Part shown: one piece after another, positions 11,691-23,124 of the stretch | Layout of the letters: every line of letters starts with the position of its first letter | Position numbering within the stretch: the first letter of the stretch is position 1 | NCBI GenBank assembly: GCA_022432975.1 | Contig: CM039502.1 | Location: forward strand, 24,760,383-24,824,382 | DNA: 64,000 nt | DNA from: Begonia masoniana | Lineage: Eukaryota > Streptophyta > Magnoliopsida > Cucurbitales > Begoniaceae | Direction of reading: 5' to 3' | Translations under genes and position numbers: made by a program | Notes under the pieces: model-generated | What the model saw: only the letters and a program-made list of their open reading frames with translations | Told to the model about the DNA's origin: nothing | The model's database searches: none

Positions 11691-12811
11691 TGTTAGCTTA
11701 AATATAATTAAGTTTAGTTTTTATTTTGATGACGAGTATGTTAAATTGGTTAAGCAATATTAAGTTTACTTTTTTAATAGATATTTATGCATAAAAGTTG
11801 AATTTTTATCTTCCTTAGACATACTCTAGATGAGGGGTCTTTAATTAAGTTTAGTATGTTTCCTTAAGTCCTTTCAATAATTGCTAAAATTCATAGTACT
11901 TGCTTGATGCAAGTAAAAGAGTTATACACAACACTTCTGTGAAGAAACAAATTTTCACCCAAGACCTCAAAGTGTCGACTGGATTAGTAAGGTGTCAATC
12001 GACAAAACATTGCAAGAAATTACAAAGAATTCAAAGTGTCGACCAACATCTCAAATGGTCGACCCGAAGAACAATTGCAGAAAATTACAGAGAGCTCAAA
12101 ATGTCAATGCCACTACAAAAGTGTCGATCGCAAGAATATTAAAAAATTAAAAAGAGCTCAAAGTGTTGACTGTGCGTTCTATCATGGTGTTAACTGAGTT
12201 GTTGAAAACGTTTGATGCAATGGTCACACAGTGTCGACCTATTAGGTGAAGGTGTTGACCAATAGACTATTTTTCTAAAGATGTCTATAAATAGAAGATG
12301 GCAGGTTTGTTCAAATCACCAAGCTTGAGAATCCTAATGAAGTGCTGCCAAATTTACTTGAGAATCCAAGTCTTGAGCTTACACCACACTTCTCCTACTC
12401 AAACTTTAGACTTTGTTCATTGAGATAGTGTGTGATTTGTGCTCAAACTTTCATTCTTGTATTTTGGCGAACGAGTAAAGGGTGATCCTCTGAGAAAAAG
12501 TCGTGTAACGCTTTGGATTGATGCCTGGAAGTTCAATCTAGTAATCTCAAGGAGTTGAGTTGGGAAAAAATCTTCAAGGAGGAGCCTTGAAGTGTAGACG
12601 TAGTCAAGGTTGGCCAAGCTGCATTAACAAATTTGTTTGCACTCTCTTAAACTTCTCTCTTAATTTGTTTGATAATTTCTGAGTTTAAATTACTAATTAA
12701 TTGTGAGGTTTAATGTAGGTTATGCGTGCAAACTAATTTGTTATTAATCTCAAAAAAGTACAATAACCTATTCCCTTCCCCCCTTCCCTCTCAGGTTATT
12801 TCAATCCTACA
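11691..12811 (+). repeat. 5' LTR of element I (1.1 kb)
   Basis: It begins TGTTAGCTTAAATATAATT and ends TCAATCCTACA. The start aligns with 29153 and the middle (from about 11830) with 31306 onward. It contains repeated GTGTCGAC phrases (near 11970, 12032, 12055 and 12230), with TCTATAAATAGAAG at about 12285 as a likely TATA box. Small ORFs inside are not genes. Confidence 0.75.
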
Positions 12812-12828
12812 ATTAGAATTAGAGAAGG
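12812..12828 (+). promoter_or_regulatory. Degenerate primer-binding site of element I
   Basis: ATTAGAATTAGAGAAGG follows the LTR end. It is a decayed form of the TTGGTATCAGAGCAAGG seen in SIRE-type elements. The position supports the LTR boundary at 12811. Confidence 0.55.
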
Positions 12829-12880
12829 TCGTAGACCTTTATTGTGATTAAAAGTTTGAATTTCGCGGTGATACATTTTT

Positions 12881-14450
12881 ATGGCTTTCAATTTGAATTC
12901 TTCACATGTTTGACAATCTATTTCTAGGCTTCATTTTTTTTTTTTATGGAAATTATTATGTTTATTGGGAAGTTAGAATGAGAATGTTTGTGCAATCTAT
13001 GGTTTATGAATTGTGGCATATTATTATTATGACATTTATGCTATGTTTAAACTAGAAAATGTTATAAGTATTTTCAAATTACTTTTTGAGTATGATGAGA
13101 GTGATCAACGTAGATTAAGCTTAAATGCCAAAGCAATTAATATATTATATTGTGCATTAAATATAAATGAATTTAATAGAGTGCAATTTTGTGATAATGC
13201 ATATGAGATTTAGAGATTAATTGAGATCACACACGAGGGCACAAATCAAGTCAAAGAAAGCAAATTGAGCATGCTTGTATATGAATATGAACTATTTGCT
13301 ATGAAAAAAATGAAACTATTAGTCAAACGTTTACTCAATTAAATAACATTACTAATGGTTTGAAAGTGTTTGGTAGAGTTTATCCCAAAAAAGAGTTGAT
13401 TAGAAATATTCTTCAATATCTTCCAAGAGCACCAAAAGTCACGGCAATTCAAGAAGCACGAGATCTTAAAGTGCGTAAGATGGAAGAACTTGTTGGTTCT
13501 GTAATGACAAATGAGATCACCATTAAGACCAATGAAAAAAAGGAGCAAAAGGAGAAAGAAATCATAAAGAACAAGAACAAAACTCTCAAGACTTCAACGA
13601 GCAATCCAATTGAATCGGAGAAGGAAGACGATGATGAAGACATCACTCTCATGACTCGAAAGTTCAACACATTCCTTCAACGAAGAAAGTGGCAAGGAAA
13701 GAAAGTCACTAAAGAGGATATGCCACAAATAGAAAAGGAAACTATTTGCTTTGAATGTAGAAATAGGGGTCACTTTAAAGCTGATTGGCCTCAATTGAAA
13801 AAAGGTACCCAAGGCTTACAAGAAGAAACCAGCGAAAGTCATTTGAGATGATAGTGGAGAAGACACATCATCTGAGGACGAAAAAGTAGCCAACATGTGC
13901 TTCATGACAAAGGAAAACGAGGTACATGCTTCATTTAGTAATTTGGAAGAAAATATTTATGAAAATGAATTGATTGATTTTTTTGATGAGTTGCTTGAGC
14001 AGTTTAATTTACTCAAGTCTAAATCTAAAATGTTAAAGAAGGAGAATGTTGATCTAGTTAAGAAGCATGCTAGTGTAACATCATCTTTAGAAAAGAAAAA
14101 TTGTGACTTGAAATGTAACAATAATAATTTGAATAATATAGGGCTTAAATTTACAAATGGTAGCAAGAATTTGAATATGTTACTAGGATAACAAAGAGTA
14201 ACCTTTGATAAAACCAAAATTGGGTTTGAACCATTTAAAAAGAAAAAAAAAATTGTAAGAACTTATTTGTTGATCCAACTATATGTCACTTACGCAATAG
14301 AGTAGGATATAAATTCTTTTTATGTCCATTAAAGTCAAATGATAAAAAGGCGTTTTATAATTTGATATGGATTCCAAAAGAAACCAAGACTAACTTTCAA
14401 AGACCCAAAAAGATTTGGGTACTTAAGACAAGTAATTAATTTTTCCTAGT
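12881..14450 (+). pseudogene. Element I gag (copia UBN2 type, broken)
   Basis: Frames must be joined across many lesions to read it. Visible in order: YYVYWEVRMRMFVQSMVYELW near 12950-13010; KAINILYCALNINEFNRVQF (13120-13190); THEGTNQVKESKLSMLVYEYELF (13230-13300); KVTAIQEARDLKVRKMEEL (13434-13490); and a zinc knuckle CFECRNRGHFKADWP (13750-13793), where the last Cys is Trp. A coiled-coil-like KSKMLKKENVDLVKKH stretch (14020-14070) and a second knuckle-like region (near 14290) follow, ending in a KKIWVLK motif (14410). The order matches SIRE-lineage gag. Confidence 0.75.
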
Positions 14451-16465
14451 GGAGTTGAAGACTCTACCATGAAGGACTTATGGTATCTCGATAGTGGATG
14501 TTCGAGATATATAAAATGAGAATCTTTAAAGTTTACCTTCATCACAAAGAATAAAGGAATCATTACTTTTGGAAGTAATCAAAAAGGAAAAATTGTTGGC
14601 TTTGAAAACATCGTTAATGTTTCTAACCGTATTATTGAAAATGTTCTCTTGGTTGGTGGCTTAAAGCATAACTATTTAGCATTAGCAATATGTGATAAGG
14701 GTAGTAGAGTTATTTTTGAATAAAAAATTTGTATGATTGAAGATAGCTCATATGGAAAAAATTTGTTTATTAGATATAGAAATGAAAATGTTTATACTAT
14801 TGATTTGGTAATATTTTTTGCTTTGATGAAAAATGTTTTACCTCAAATTCTTCTATTGATTGTTGGTCTTGACATAGAAGATTAGGTCATCTAGAAATGG
14901 ACACCTTAGCTAAGATTTTTAGAAATAACTTACTTAAGGTCTTCCCAAAATCTCTGTTGTGATGTTTATAGAATGGAGAAGCAAACTAAGAGTTTGCTTG
15001 TTTAAAAAAAATTGTCTTCTCCTTCAAGCCTATTCGACTACTCCATATGAATCTTTTTGGTATGTCAAAGACCATTAGCTTAGGAAGAAAACAATGTGCC
15101 TATGTTATTGTTCATGATTTCTCTAGATTCACGTGAGTTTTCTTCTTAAGAACAAAGAATGAAACGTTCGAAATATTTTACTAGCTTTAGGAAGAAAGTT
15201 GAAAACGAGAAGGAACGCTTGATTGTTGCAATCTGTAGTGATCATGGTAAAGAATTTGAGAATGAAAGCTTTTTTGTCTAATGTATGACATTAGACACAA
15301 TTTCTCTTCACCAAAAATGCCTCAACAAAATATAGTTGTTGAGAGGAAAAATAGGACTCTTCAAGAATTATTTAGGATTATGCTTAATGCAAATAACCTT
15401 TCTAAGTATTTTTGTACGAAAGCCGCTTGCTATGTCCTAAACCGTCTGTCTATTAGAAAAATTCTAGAGAAAACTTCTTATGAACTTTGGAATGGTAGAA
15501 CTACAAATATCAAGTATTTAGAGCCTTTAGTTGTAAATTTTTTTATTTATTTTAAACACCAAAGATAATTTAGGCAAGTTTGACTTCGAAACAGATTATG
15601 GTATATTCTTGAGTTATTCTTCAACTGGCAAAGCTTATAGAGTGTACAACAAGAAAACTTTAGTTGTGAAAGAATCCATGCATGTTACCTTTGATGAATC
15701 AATTCAATCATCAAACAGTTTAGAGTTGAATGATGATCTTGAGGAGGAAATGGAAACCCTAGACTAGGAGATAAGGATTGTGCTAATCATGAGAGCACAC
15801 CCCTTGAGATGGTTTATAAGGAATTAAAAACATTTCAATCGAGAATGTAAATGATGATTTACCTTAGGATTGGAGGTATGCTAAAAGTCATCCTATAAAT
15901 GACATTCTAGGTGATTCTTTTCCTAGGAGTCAAAACTAGAGTCTTCCTTAGAAAGTTTTGTACAAACATAGCCTTTATATATTAAATAGAGTCTAAGAAT
16001 TTTAATGAAGTCAAAATTGATGAAAATTTGATTATGGCCATGCAAGAAGAAATAAATCAACTGGAAAGGAAAAATATTTGAAAACTTGTTCCAATGTCAA
16101 AAGAACACTCTATTATTGGAACCAAATGGGTTTTCAAGAATAAATTGGATGAAATGCAGTTGTTATTAGGCACAAGGAAAGATTGGTCGCAAAAGGTTAC
16201 AATCAAGAAGATGACATTAGTTTTGAGGAAACTTTTGCACTGGTAGCATATTAGAATATATTCGTATGCCTCTAGCCTTTGCTTAATTTAAAATTTTACT
16301 CTCTACCAAATGGACTTTAAGAGTGCCTTTCTAAATGAGTTTATTGTGGAAGAGGTCCATGTTTAACAATCTATAGGGTTTGAAGCCCATGATAAGATCG
16401 ATCATAATTACAAAATCAACAAAACTCTCTATGCTCTTAAGCAAGCTCCTAGAGTTTGGTATGAA
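14451..16465 (+). pseudogene. Element I protease, integrase and N-terminal reverse transcriptase (broken)
   Basis: Protease: WYLDSGCSRYIK near 14480-14515 keeps the DSG active site. The integrase core lies at about 15050-15570, with SFSSPKMPQQNIVVERKNRT-like sequence (near 15300), the Glu region of the DDE triad. Reverse transcriptase begins near 16020 with IMAMQEEINQLERKNIW, then IIGTKWVFKNKLDE (16110-16155), and stops at LKQAPRVWYE at the insertion of element B. Frames change repeatedly and several stops are present. Confidence 0.75.
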
Positions 16466-16605
16466 TGTAACACCCGGTTCTATTGAACCAGCTCTTTTAT
16501 TATTAATGGTATACACTTTATCAGCCAATAATTTAAGTAGGGTTATTGAATGATTAGACTAGACAAGGGGCATTAGAGTAAATTACATTTTTAAAAGTGG
16601 ATAAC

Positions 16606-16615
16606 GTATTTAAGG
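16606..16615 (+). promoter_or_regulatory. Core promoter (TATA-like) of LTR B
   Basis: GTATTTAAGG lies in the context GGATAACGTATTTAAGG. The same GGATAAnnTATTTAAGG phrase recurs in the LTRs of A (10231, minus), C (38511), D (43425 and 51553, minus), H (31142, minus) and the 3' LTR of B (23263). It lies about 140 bp from the LTR start, so U3 would be very short and the transcribed R-U5 part about 1.9 kb. Confidence 0.6.
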
Positions 16616-17004
16616 AAAGAGGGATTGGGTTTAATGCATTGTAGCTGCCACCATTTCATACCTTTCTCTTCGGGTTTTCAACTCAAGCAGCCGAGCTCTC
16701 TAGGCAATTTTCCTCGGCCGATTCTCCTTCGACTTAGGTAAGTTTTCCTCATTTCTCTTATGATATAGTGGTTAAATATCTGAAGGAGTACAATGTGAGG
16801 ATTTTGAGGATGCTGAGATTGAGCGTAGATTCGGGTTTTAGAGATAAAGGGGGAATGCTCGGGTAGTAGAGTTTCTAACTGGATTCCTCAAACCACTATT
16901 TGATTCTTGGTGAGGTTTAGTGAAGTTTTGATTTATATTCTGTTATGAACTTAGGTGAGCAGATTTCCGAAGTAGCTAGCGACCAGACAATTTCCAGAAG
17001 TCAG

Positions 17005-17492
17005 GTAAGTAAAGTATGCATGTGTCTTCGGGCCTACATCACAAAACAGTAGGGTTATGTATCTTGTGAATGATTTTGTATGTCATGCATCATATTTTTT
17101 TTTAAGATTACGAAAATGAATTTCTATGTAAGGATGGTAAGGCATGAACTGAATGTGACAGACAAACTATTAAGGGAACTAATCCACCCCTTAACTTATG
17201 AAGGGATTTATAACATTGGGAGGATTGATCCCACTCCCAAGGGAACAGAGGGATCAGATCAGCTATTAAGGGAATTCATCCGCCCTTTAATCGAGTAGAG
17301 GATATATAACATTGGGAAAATTGATCCACTTCTTAAGGGAACCGAGGGATCAGGTCAGCTTATGAATGAACGTGAATGCAACTGAGATGAGAAAGTAGAA
17401 ATTGCATGTTTAGGAATTTATGTTTCAGCATTTCATTTCATTACTGCTTTACTTACTTAGTATTAGGCTAATAGATGAGTTTTGTGATGTAG
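17005..17492 (+). other. Predicted LTR intron with complementary arms, 5' LTR of B
   Basis: Donor GTCAG|GTAAGTAAA at 17005; acceptor TGATGTAG|GTG ending at 17492 (488 nt). Perfect 15-bp arms CCTACATCACAAAAC (17033-17047) and GTTTTGTGATGTAGG (17479-17493). Between them lie TTAAGGG...CCCTTAA (17170-17194) and GATCCC...GGGATC (17227-17255) hairpins. The counterpart in the 3' LTR is 23661-24149. Confidence 0.6.
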
Positions 17493-17863
17493 GTGTTGAG
17501 GATACTGCAGGTGAATTCTCTGAGTTGGTTGAGGACTAGGCAGGTTGGAGGGGTGCAATCAGGCATCTGATGGGGCGGTTTAACTGGTGTCAGTGGTTGT
17601 GAAGGTTTAGTGGACAATGATTTCAATTTGAGTATGTTAAACTTTCTGATGATAGAAATTGCTTTGATGTTTTCAAAAAGTACTTTGAGACTTTTCTGAT
17701 AATAATATTCCGTTGGTTTATAACACTGGATTATACTGGACTTGAGTAATGCAATGATTTGAATTGTTTTTGAATGGTTGTTGTGAAATAAGTAAATTCG
17801 TTTCTGTACTTAGAGTTGTGCTTGCATAGCAAGAAATAGTTGAAATGTCGCTCTGTTTTCTAT

Positions 17864-18070
17864 CGGAAGATGTCTTCAGAAAAGCCATCGAAAGATGTAG
17901 GTTTAATTATATTGGAAGATGTCTTCAGAAAAGCCATCGGATGATGTAGGTTTAATTCTATCGGAAGATGTCTTCAGAAAAGCCATCGGATGATGTAGGT
18001 TTAATTCTATCGGAAGATGTCTTCAGAAAAACCATCGGAAGATGTAGGTTTAATTCTATCGGAAGATGTA
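17864..18070 (+). repeat. 49-bp minisatellite, about 4 copies, 5' LTR of B
   Basis: Each unit contains GATGTCTTCAGAAAAGCC followed by GATGTAGGTTTAATT. Four copies of the first phrase are seen (near 17871, 17920, 17969 and 18018). The 3' LTR carries about 23. Confidence 0.95.
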
Positions 18071-18561
18071 GATTTTGCACTACCGGTATGAATGAGTATT
18101 ATGCTTTGTCGTTTTGCGATCGGTTGATGTTGGGTAATTGATTTATTCGGCTGACGTCATCGGTAGATGCTGTCCACCGAGTGATGTCTTTTGTTTCCAA
18201 CTCTTCTGGTCCACGTCATCGGCAGAAGCCTTCTGTTTGCTATTTCTGCTTCTTCCGTTGACTTTATCCATCGGCAGATGCGTTTGACTTCTGCGACTTC
18301 CCAAGTGTTTCACGATTTAAACCTCTATTTCTTTTTAGCCGTTTATCTCTTACATTTCAAACAATGTTCATAGTTTTGTTTAACTCTATTGTTGTCCAAA
18401 AGATTTCCGCTGCAAGTTTTAAATGTTTTGAGACTTTAGCTTATGTCAAATGTTGAATGTTGAGCAAAGTTTTTTAAAAAAATAATACAGTTGAGATTTC
18501 ATAGTCATGTACGAACTTTTGTGTAACGAACCGGGTTCAGATAACTCGGGGCGTTACAGTA

Positions 18562-18574
18562 TGGTATCAGAGAC
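18562..18574 (+). promoter_or_regulatory. Primer-binding site of element B
   Basis: TGGTATCAGAGAC, the initiator-Met tRNA type, three bases after the LTR end. Confidence 0.9.
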
Positions 18575-18712
18575 ATTCAGTTAAACCGTTCAAAAGATTA
18601 CTCATGAGTGCCAATCTTTGCATGGAAGTACTCCAACAACTGTAAGTGTTTATCTTAACCTTAGCTATTAGATATTTAAGAGTGTAATTAACCTCGTACA
18701 GGAATATAGCAA

Positions 18713-19749
18713 ATGTCTAGACGACTAGGAAGACCAAGATTACCAAGAGAGATACCAAGTCCGAGGCGGGAGGAGGACTCTAGTGTAATTAGGCAGCTGA
18801 CAGAATTGATGCGTCAGCAGAATGATATAGTGCGTCAACAGTCTGATCAATTAGGAGTGCTGTTGAGCTGGGAGACACAAGGAAGTGCCAACTCGGCTTC
18901 TAGCAGTGAACATTCTGGAGATAGATTCCGGAGACTAAGACCACCCACGTTTGATGGACAGTCATCTGATCCAGTTATTGCTGAAGGATGGCTTAGAAAG
19001 ATTGAGAGTATGTTTAGGTGTGCCAACATAGGAGAGGGAGACAAGGTCACGTTGGCAACATTTCATTTAGCTGTTGAAGCTCAACTTGGTGGGAAACAAT
19101 AGAGACCACCACAGATGTTTTAGTGATGCCTTGGTTACAATTCAAGGACCTTTTCTATGGGAAGTATTTTAACAGCACTGTCCAGACCGCGAAGAAGTTG
19201 GAGTTTCTAAACTTGAAGCAGACAGGGTCTGTGGCTGATTACAGTAGGCAATTCGAGTCCTTGTCCAGGTTTGCTGGACATTTTGTTCATAGGGACGAGG
19301 ATAAGGTGTTCAAATTTGTGCATGGTCTGAAGCCGGAGATTTACCGAGGAGTCAAATTCTGTGGCATTAAAGGCTTGACATTTAGTGAGGTTGTGTCCAC
19401 TGCTCTGGAAGTGGAGGAAGCTAAAAAGAAGTGTGCTGGACCAAAGGAGGTTCCACAAAAGTTTATCCAGCCACACCATCAGAAAGGAATGAAGAGGCCT
19501 ATTGAGGGCCAGAGTGGCCAAGGATCTGGAAAAAAGGTACCGAATACCCAGAAGTTCCCCAGTGCTCTAAATGTTCGAAGAATCACTCGGGGGAATGTAG
19601 ATTTGGAACGGGTAAGTGCTTCAACTGTGAAGAGGTTGGACACTTGTACAAGGATTGTCCAAAGCCCCGGGTCATTCAATGTTTCCATTGCAACAAGGTT
19701 GGCCATGTCAACAGAGACTGCCCAGCTTTGAAGGGTGGCCCTGTCAAGA
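18713..19749 (+). pseudogene. Element B gag (two frameshifts)
   Basis: It starts MSRRLGRPRLPREIP at 18713, collinear with gag of A, C and D. Capsid motifs include YFNSTVQTAKKLEFL, SVADYSRQFESLSRFAGHF and YRGVKFCGIKGLTFSEVV. Two CCHC knuckles end the protein (near 19620-19730; the second reads CFHCNKVGHVNRDC). A one-base loss near 19083 in the AQLWWE region creates an early stop, and another after the QKFP motif (near 19560) puts the knuckles in a different frame. Confidence 0.9.
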
Positions 19750-21633
19750 TTAAGCCAAGAATATTCTCCATGATGGAGTCATGTGATGAGGACCAGCCTG
19801 CTGTAGTGTCAGGTACAATACTGATTAACTCTATACCTACTTTTACTTTGATAGATTCGGGTGCAACACATTCTTTTATAGCCTCTGCATTTGCTGATAA
19901 GTTAGATGTACGGTTTACTTCTTTTGAACATGTGTTCAAAGTTGTCTTACCCTCTGGTGAACGCATGCACTCTAACCAAATGATGCCTGATAGTGTTGTA
20001 TTAGTTGGAAACATGAATTTGCCTGCCGATCTCATTGTTATGGACATAATGAGATTTGATGTAATCCTAGGAATGAATTGGTTATTTAAACATTATGCCA
20101 CAATAGATTGTAGGACTGGAGTTGTTAGTTTTCAACCCCTCGGTGGTTTAAACCATACCTTCCGAGCGCTGAAGAAGAGTAAGGAAATGACTGTGATGAC
20201 CTCTGTCAATTATAGACCCTCCTTGTGCAGGGAATATTTGTGCTTTTTGGACAGTGTCTTAGACACACAACTAGTAGAAAAAGCGAGCCCAAAAATGTTT
20301 TAGTTGTCCAAGATTTTCCAGAAGTATTTCTAGATGACCTTCCCGGCTTGCCACCAGATAGGGAAATTGAATTTGTTGTGGATGTTTACCCCGGCGCTGA
20401 GCCTGTATCTAAGAATCCATATAGATTAGCTCCAACAGAACTTAAGGAATTGAAGAAGCAGTTAGAGGATTTATTGGAGAAAGGGTTCATACGCCCTAGC
20501 TTTTCACCGTGGGGTGCACCTGTCCTTTTTGTCAAAAAGAAAGATGGATCAATGCGTATGTGCATTGATTATAGAGAATTGAATAAGTTAACAGTCAAGA
20601 ACAAGTACCCTTTGCCGAGGATTGATGACTTATTTGACCAGCTTAAGGGTGCAAGAGTTTTCTCTAAGATTGACCTTAGATCCAGTTATTACCAACTGAA
20701 GGTTAAATCTGAAGACATCCCAAAGACTTCCTTTCGCACAAGGTATGGATATTATGAGTTTTTGGTTATGTCATTTGGTTTGACAAATGCACCAGCAGCC
20801 TTCATGGATCTTATGAATAGGGTGTTTCGCGAGTATTTGGACAAGTTTGTCATTGTATTTATCGATGACATTCTAATCTATTCTAGAACTAAGGATGAGC
20901 AAGCAAGGCATTTGTGTTTGGTGTTAGGATTACTAAGGCAGCACCAACTGTATGCTAAGTTTTCCAAGTGTGAGTTTTGGTTGGACAGAGTTCACTTTCT
21001 TGGTCACGTGATTTCTGGAGATGGAATATCTGTCGATCCGGCCAAGGTTCAAGCAGTCAAGGAGTGGCCCCAACCAATGAATGCTACTGATATTCGAAGT
21101 TTCCTTGGATTAACAGGATATTATAGAAAATTTATTGAGGGATTTTCAAAGATTGCAACACCCCTTACTAGGTTAACAAGGAAAAATGTGAAGTATATGT
21201 GGACTGAAGAATGTGAACGTAGCTTTTAGACCTTGAAACAGAAACTGACCAATGCTCCAATCTTAACCCTTCCAGTTGAAGATGGTAAATTTAGTATTTA
21301 TTGTGATGCTTCCAAATTTGACTAAGTTGTGTGTTGATGCAAGATGGAAAGGTTATAGCTTATGCTTCTAGGCAGTTAAAATTACATGAAAAGAATTACC
21401 CTACACATGACTTAGAATTAGCTGCTGTGGTCTACGCATTAAAGATTTGGAGGCACTATCTGTATGGACAAACTTGTTAGATATTTCGGATCATAAAAGT
21501 CTGAAATACATTTTCACGCAAAAGGAACTGAATATGAGGCAACGTAGGTGGTTAGAGTTTGTCAAAGATTACGATTTTGAGATTAAGTACCACCCTGGCA
21601 AGGCGAATGTAGTGGCTGATGCTTTGAGTAGAT
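19750..21633 (+). pseudogene. Element B protease, reverse transcriptase and RNase H (broken)
   Basis: Protease: FTLIDSGATHSFIA near 19850. A one-base loss in a poly-A run near 20293 shifts the frame before [20 protein letters not shown]. Reverse transcriptase is open from there to 21229: [33 protein letters not shown] (catalytic Asp kept, the usual Gly is Ser) and [13 protein letters not shown] to TAG ends it at 21227, a C-to-T change. RNase H (21230-21480) is scrambled by indels after YCDASK, recovering at [19 protein letters not shown] and VADALSR. Confidence 0.9.
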
Positions 21634-23089
21634 TGACTCCTTCGGTCTCTACATTGACTTTAGACATACCGATAGCTTTAGAGACAGAATTCCAAAGATT
21701 CAACCTGGAAGCTGTGTCTAGTATGACAGCTATGCTTTCGACCATATCTTTGAGGCCTACTATTTTGGAGAGAATAAAGGAAGTTCAAATGAATGACACT
21801 GAATGCAATATGTATAAGTTGTACATGGATTCTTTTGACAAGTCGGATTTCAACTGCTCAGTTGATGGAATTCTCAAGTTTCGAAATAGATGGTTTGTTC
21901 CGGCTGATACTGAACTTAGAAAGGGAATCCTATCTGAGGCACATTCTTCTAGACTCTCTGTTCATCCCGGGAGTACGAAAATGTACAGAGATCTCAAGCA
22001 ACATTATTGGTGGCCAGGTATGAAAAGAAGTGTGGCGGAGTATGTGGAGTCCTGTCTGATCTGCCAGCAAGTCAAAGCTGAACATCAGAGGTCTGCTGGA
22101 ACATTACAACCCTTACCAGTTCCTGAATGGAAATGGGAACAAATAACTATGGATTTTGTTATGGGATTACCTAGAACAGCAAAGCGTCACGATGCAATTT
22201 GGGTAGTAGTTGATCGTTTAACCAAATCTGCTCACTTTCTGCCAATGAAGATAACATACTCGATGGATCAACTGGCTGAGTTGTATGTGCACGAAGTTGT
22301 TAGACTGCATGGAGTTCCAAGCACTATAGTTTCAGACCGAGACTCTAGATTTACATCTAAGTTTTGGAAAAGTTTGCACAAGGCTATGGGAACACAGCTT
22401 AGCTTTAGCACAGCTTTCCACCCTCAAACAGATGGACAATCCGAAAGGACTATTCAAACATTAGAGGATATGCTCCGTGCATGTGTCTTAGACTTTCAAG
22501 GTTCATGGAGCAAATACTTGTCCTTGATTGAATTTTCTTATAACAACAGTTTTCAGGCAACAATAGGCATGGCACCATACGAGGCACTGTATGGAAGAAA
22601 GTGTAGATCTTTATTGTATTGGGATGAAGTTGGAGAAGCACGATTGATTGGTCCTGACATCGTACAGCAAACAGTGGAGAAAATTGCTCTTATCCGACAA
22701 AGGATCTTGACAGCTCAAAGCCGGCAGAAAAGCTATGCAGACAAAAGGCGAAGATAACTGGAATTTGAAGTAGGTAATGAAGTTTTCTTTAAGGTGTCAC
22801 CTTTCAAAGGAGTGGTGAGATTTGGAAAGACAGTGTGTTCCATGTTTCTATGCTAAAGAAATGCATAAGCGATCCATATGAAATCGTGGAACAGCAAGAC
22901 CTTGAGATTCATCCTACCCTTGCCTACGAAGAGAAACCAGTAAAGATCTTAGATTATGCAGTGAAGGTATTGCGCAACAAAGAGATTCCACTAGTGAAAG
23001 TCTTGTGGCACAACCAGAATATCGAGGAAACAACTTGGGAACGCCAGCAAGACATGATGGACCAACATCCAGAGTTATTCAGGTACTGA
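21634..23089 (+). pseudogene. Element B integrase and chromodomain (stop plus deletion)
   Basis: Integrase is intact to 22757: [19 protein letters not shown] with [11 protein letters not shown] (zinc site), then [20 protein letters not shown] and [14 protein letters not shown] (the D, D, E residues). GAA to TAA at about 22755 ends the frame at KRRR. A deletion of about 120 bp near 22828 removes the GKLNPRxIGPF region found in A, D and F. The chromodomain continues in another frame from 22835 (NIEETTWERQQDMMDQHPELFRY) to its normal stop. Confidence 0.9.
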
Positions 23090-23105
23090 ATTTTGAGGAC
23101 AAAAT

Positions 23106-23124
23106 TCTTTTAAGGATAGTAGAT
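23106..23124 (+). promoter_or_regulatory. Polypurine tract of element B
   Basis: TTCTTTTAAGGATAGTAGAT-like stretch between the pol stop and the 3' LTR. It is weaker in purines than in A or D (GGATAGTAGAT instead of GGAGGGTAGAT). Confidence 0.65.

Larger units (their letters stand above)
16466..18558 (+). repeat. 5' LTR of element B (2.1 kb)
   Basis: It starts TGTAACACCCGG and ends GGGGCGTTACA immediately before the primer site. Contents in order: core promoter (16606), donor-like CTTAG|GTAAGT (16738), acceptor-like CTTAG|GTGAGC (16954), donor (17005), hairpin-rich zone (17160-17370), acceptor (17492), 49-bp minisatellite with about 4 copies (17864-18070), and the bZIP palindrome TGACGTCA (18152-18159). 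Confidence 0.95.

Noticed and set aside
13449..13812. Minus-strand ORFs rich in hydrophobic residues (membrane-protein-like)
   Set aside because: Antisense shadows of the Lys/Glu-rich gag of element I; Lys and Glu codons read backwards give Phe, Leu and Ser.
17033..17493. MITE inserted in the LTR, with the arms as terminal inverted repeats
   Set aside because: No target duplication flanks the arms, the interval is shared by eight LTRs of diverged families, and the arm edges coincide with splice-like sites. Not fully excluded as a very old origin.
18562..18574. tRNA-like TGGTATCAGAGAC sequences
   Set aside because: These match only the 3' end of initiator-Met tRNA and sit next to LTRs. They are primer-binding sites, not tRNA genes.
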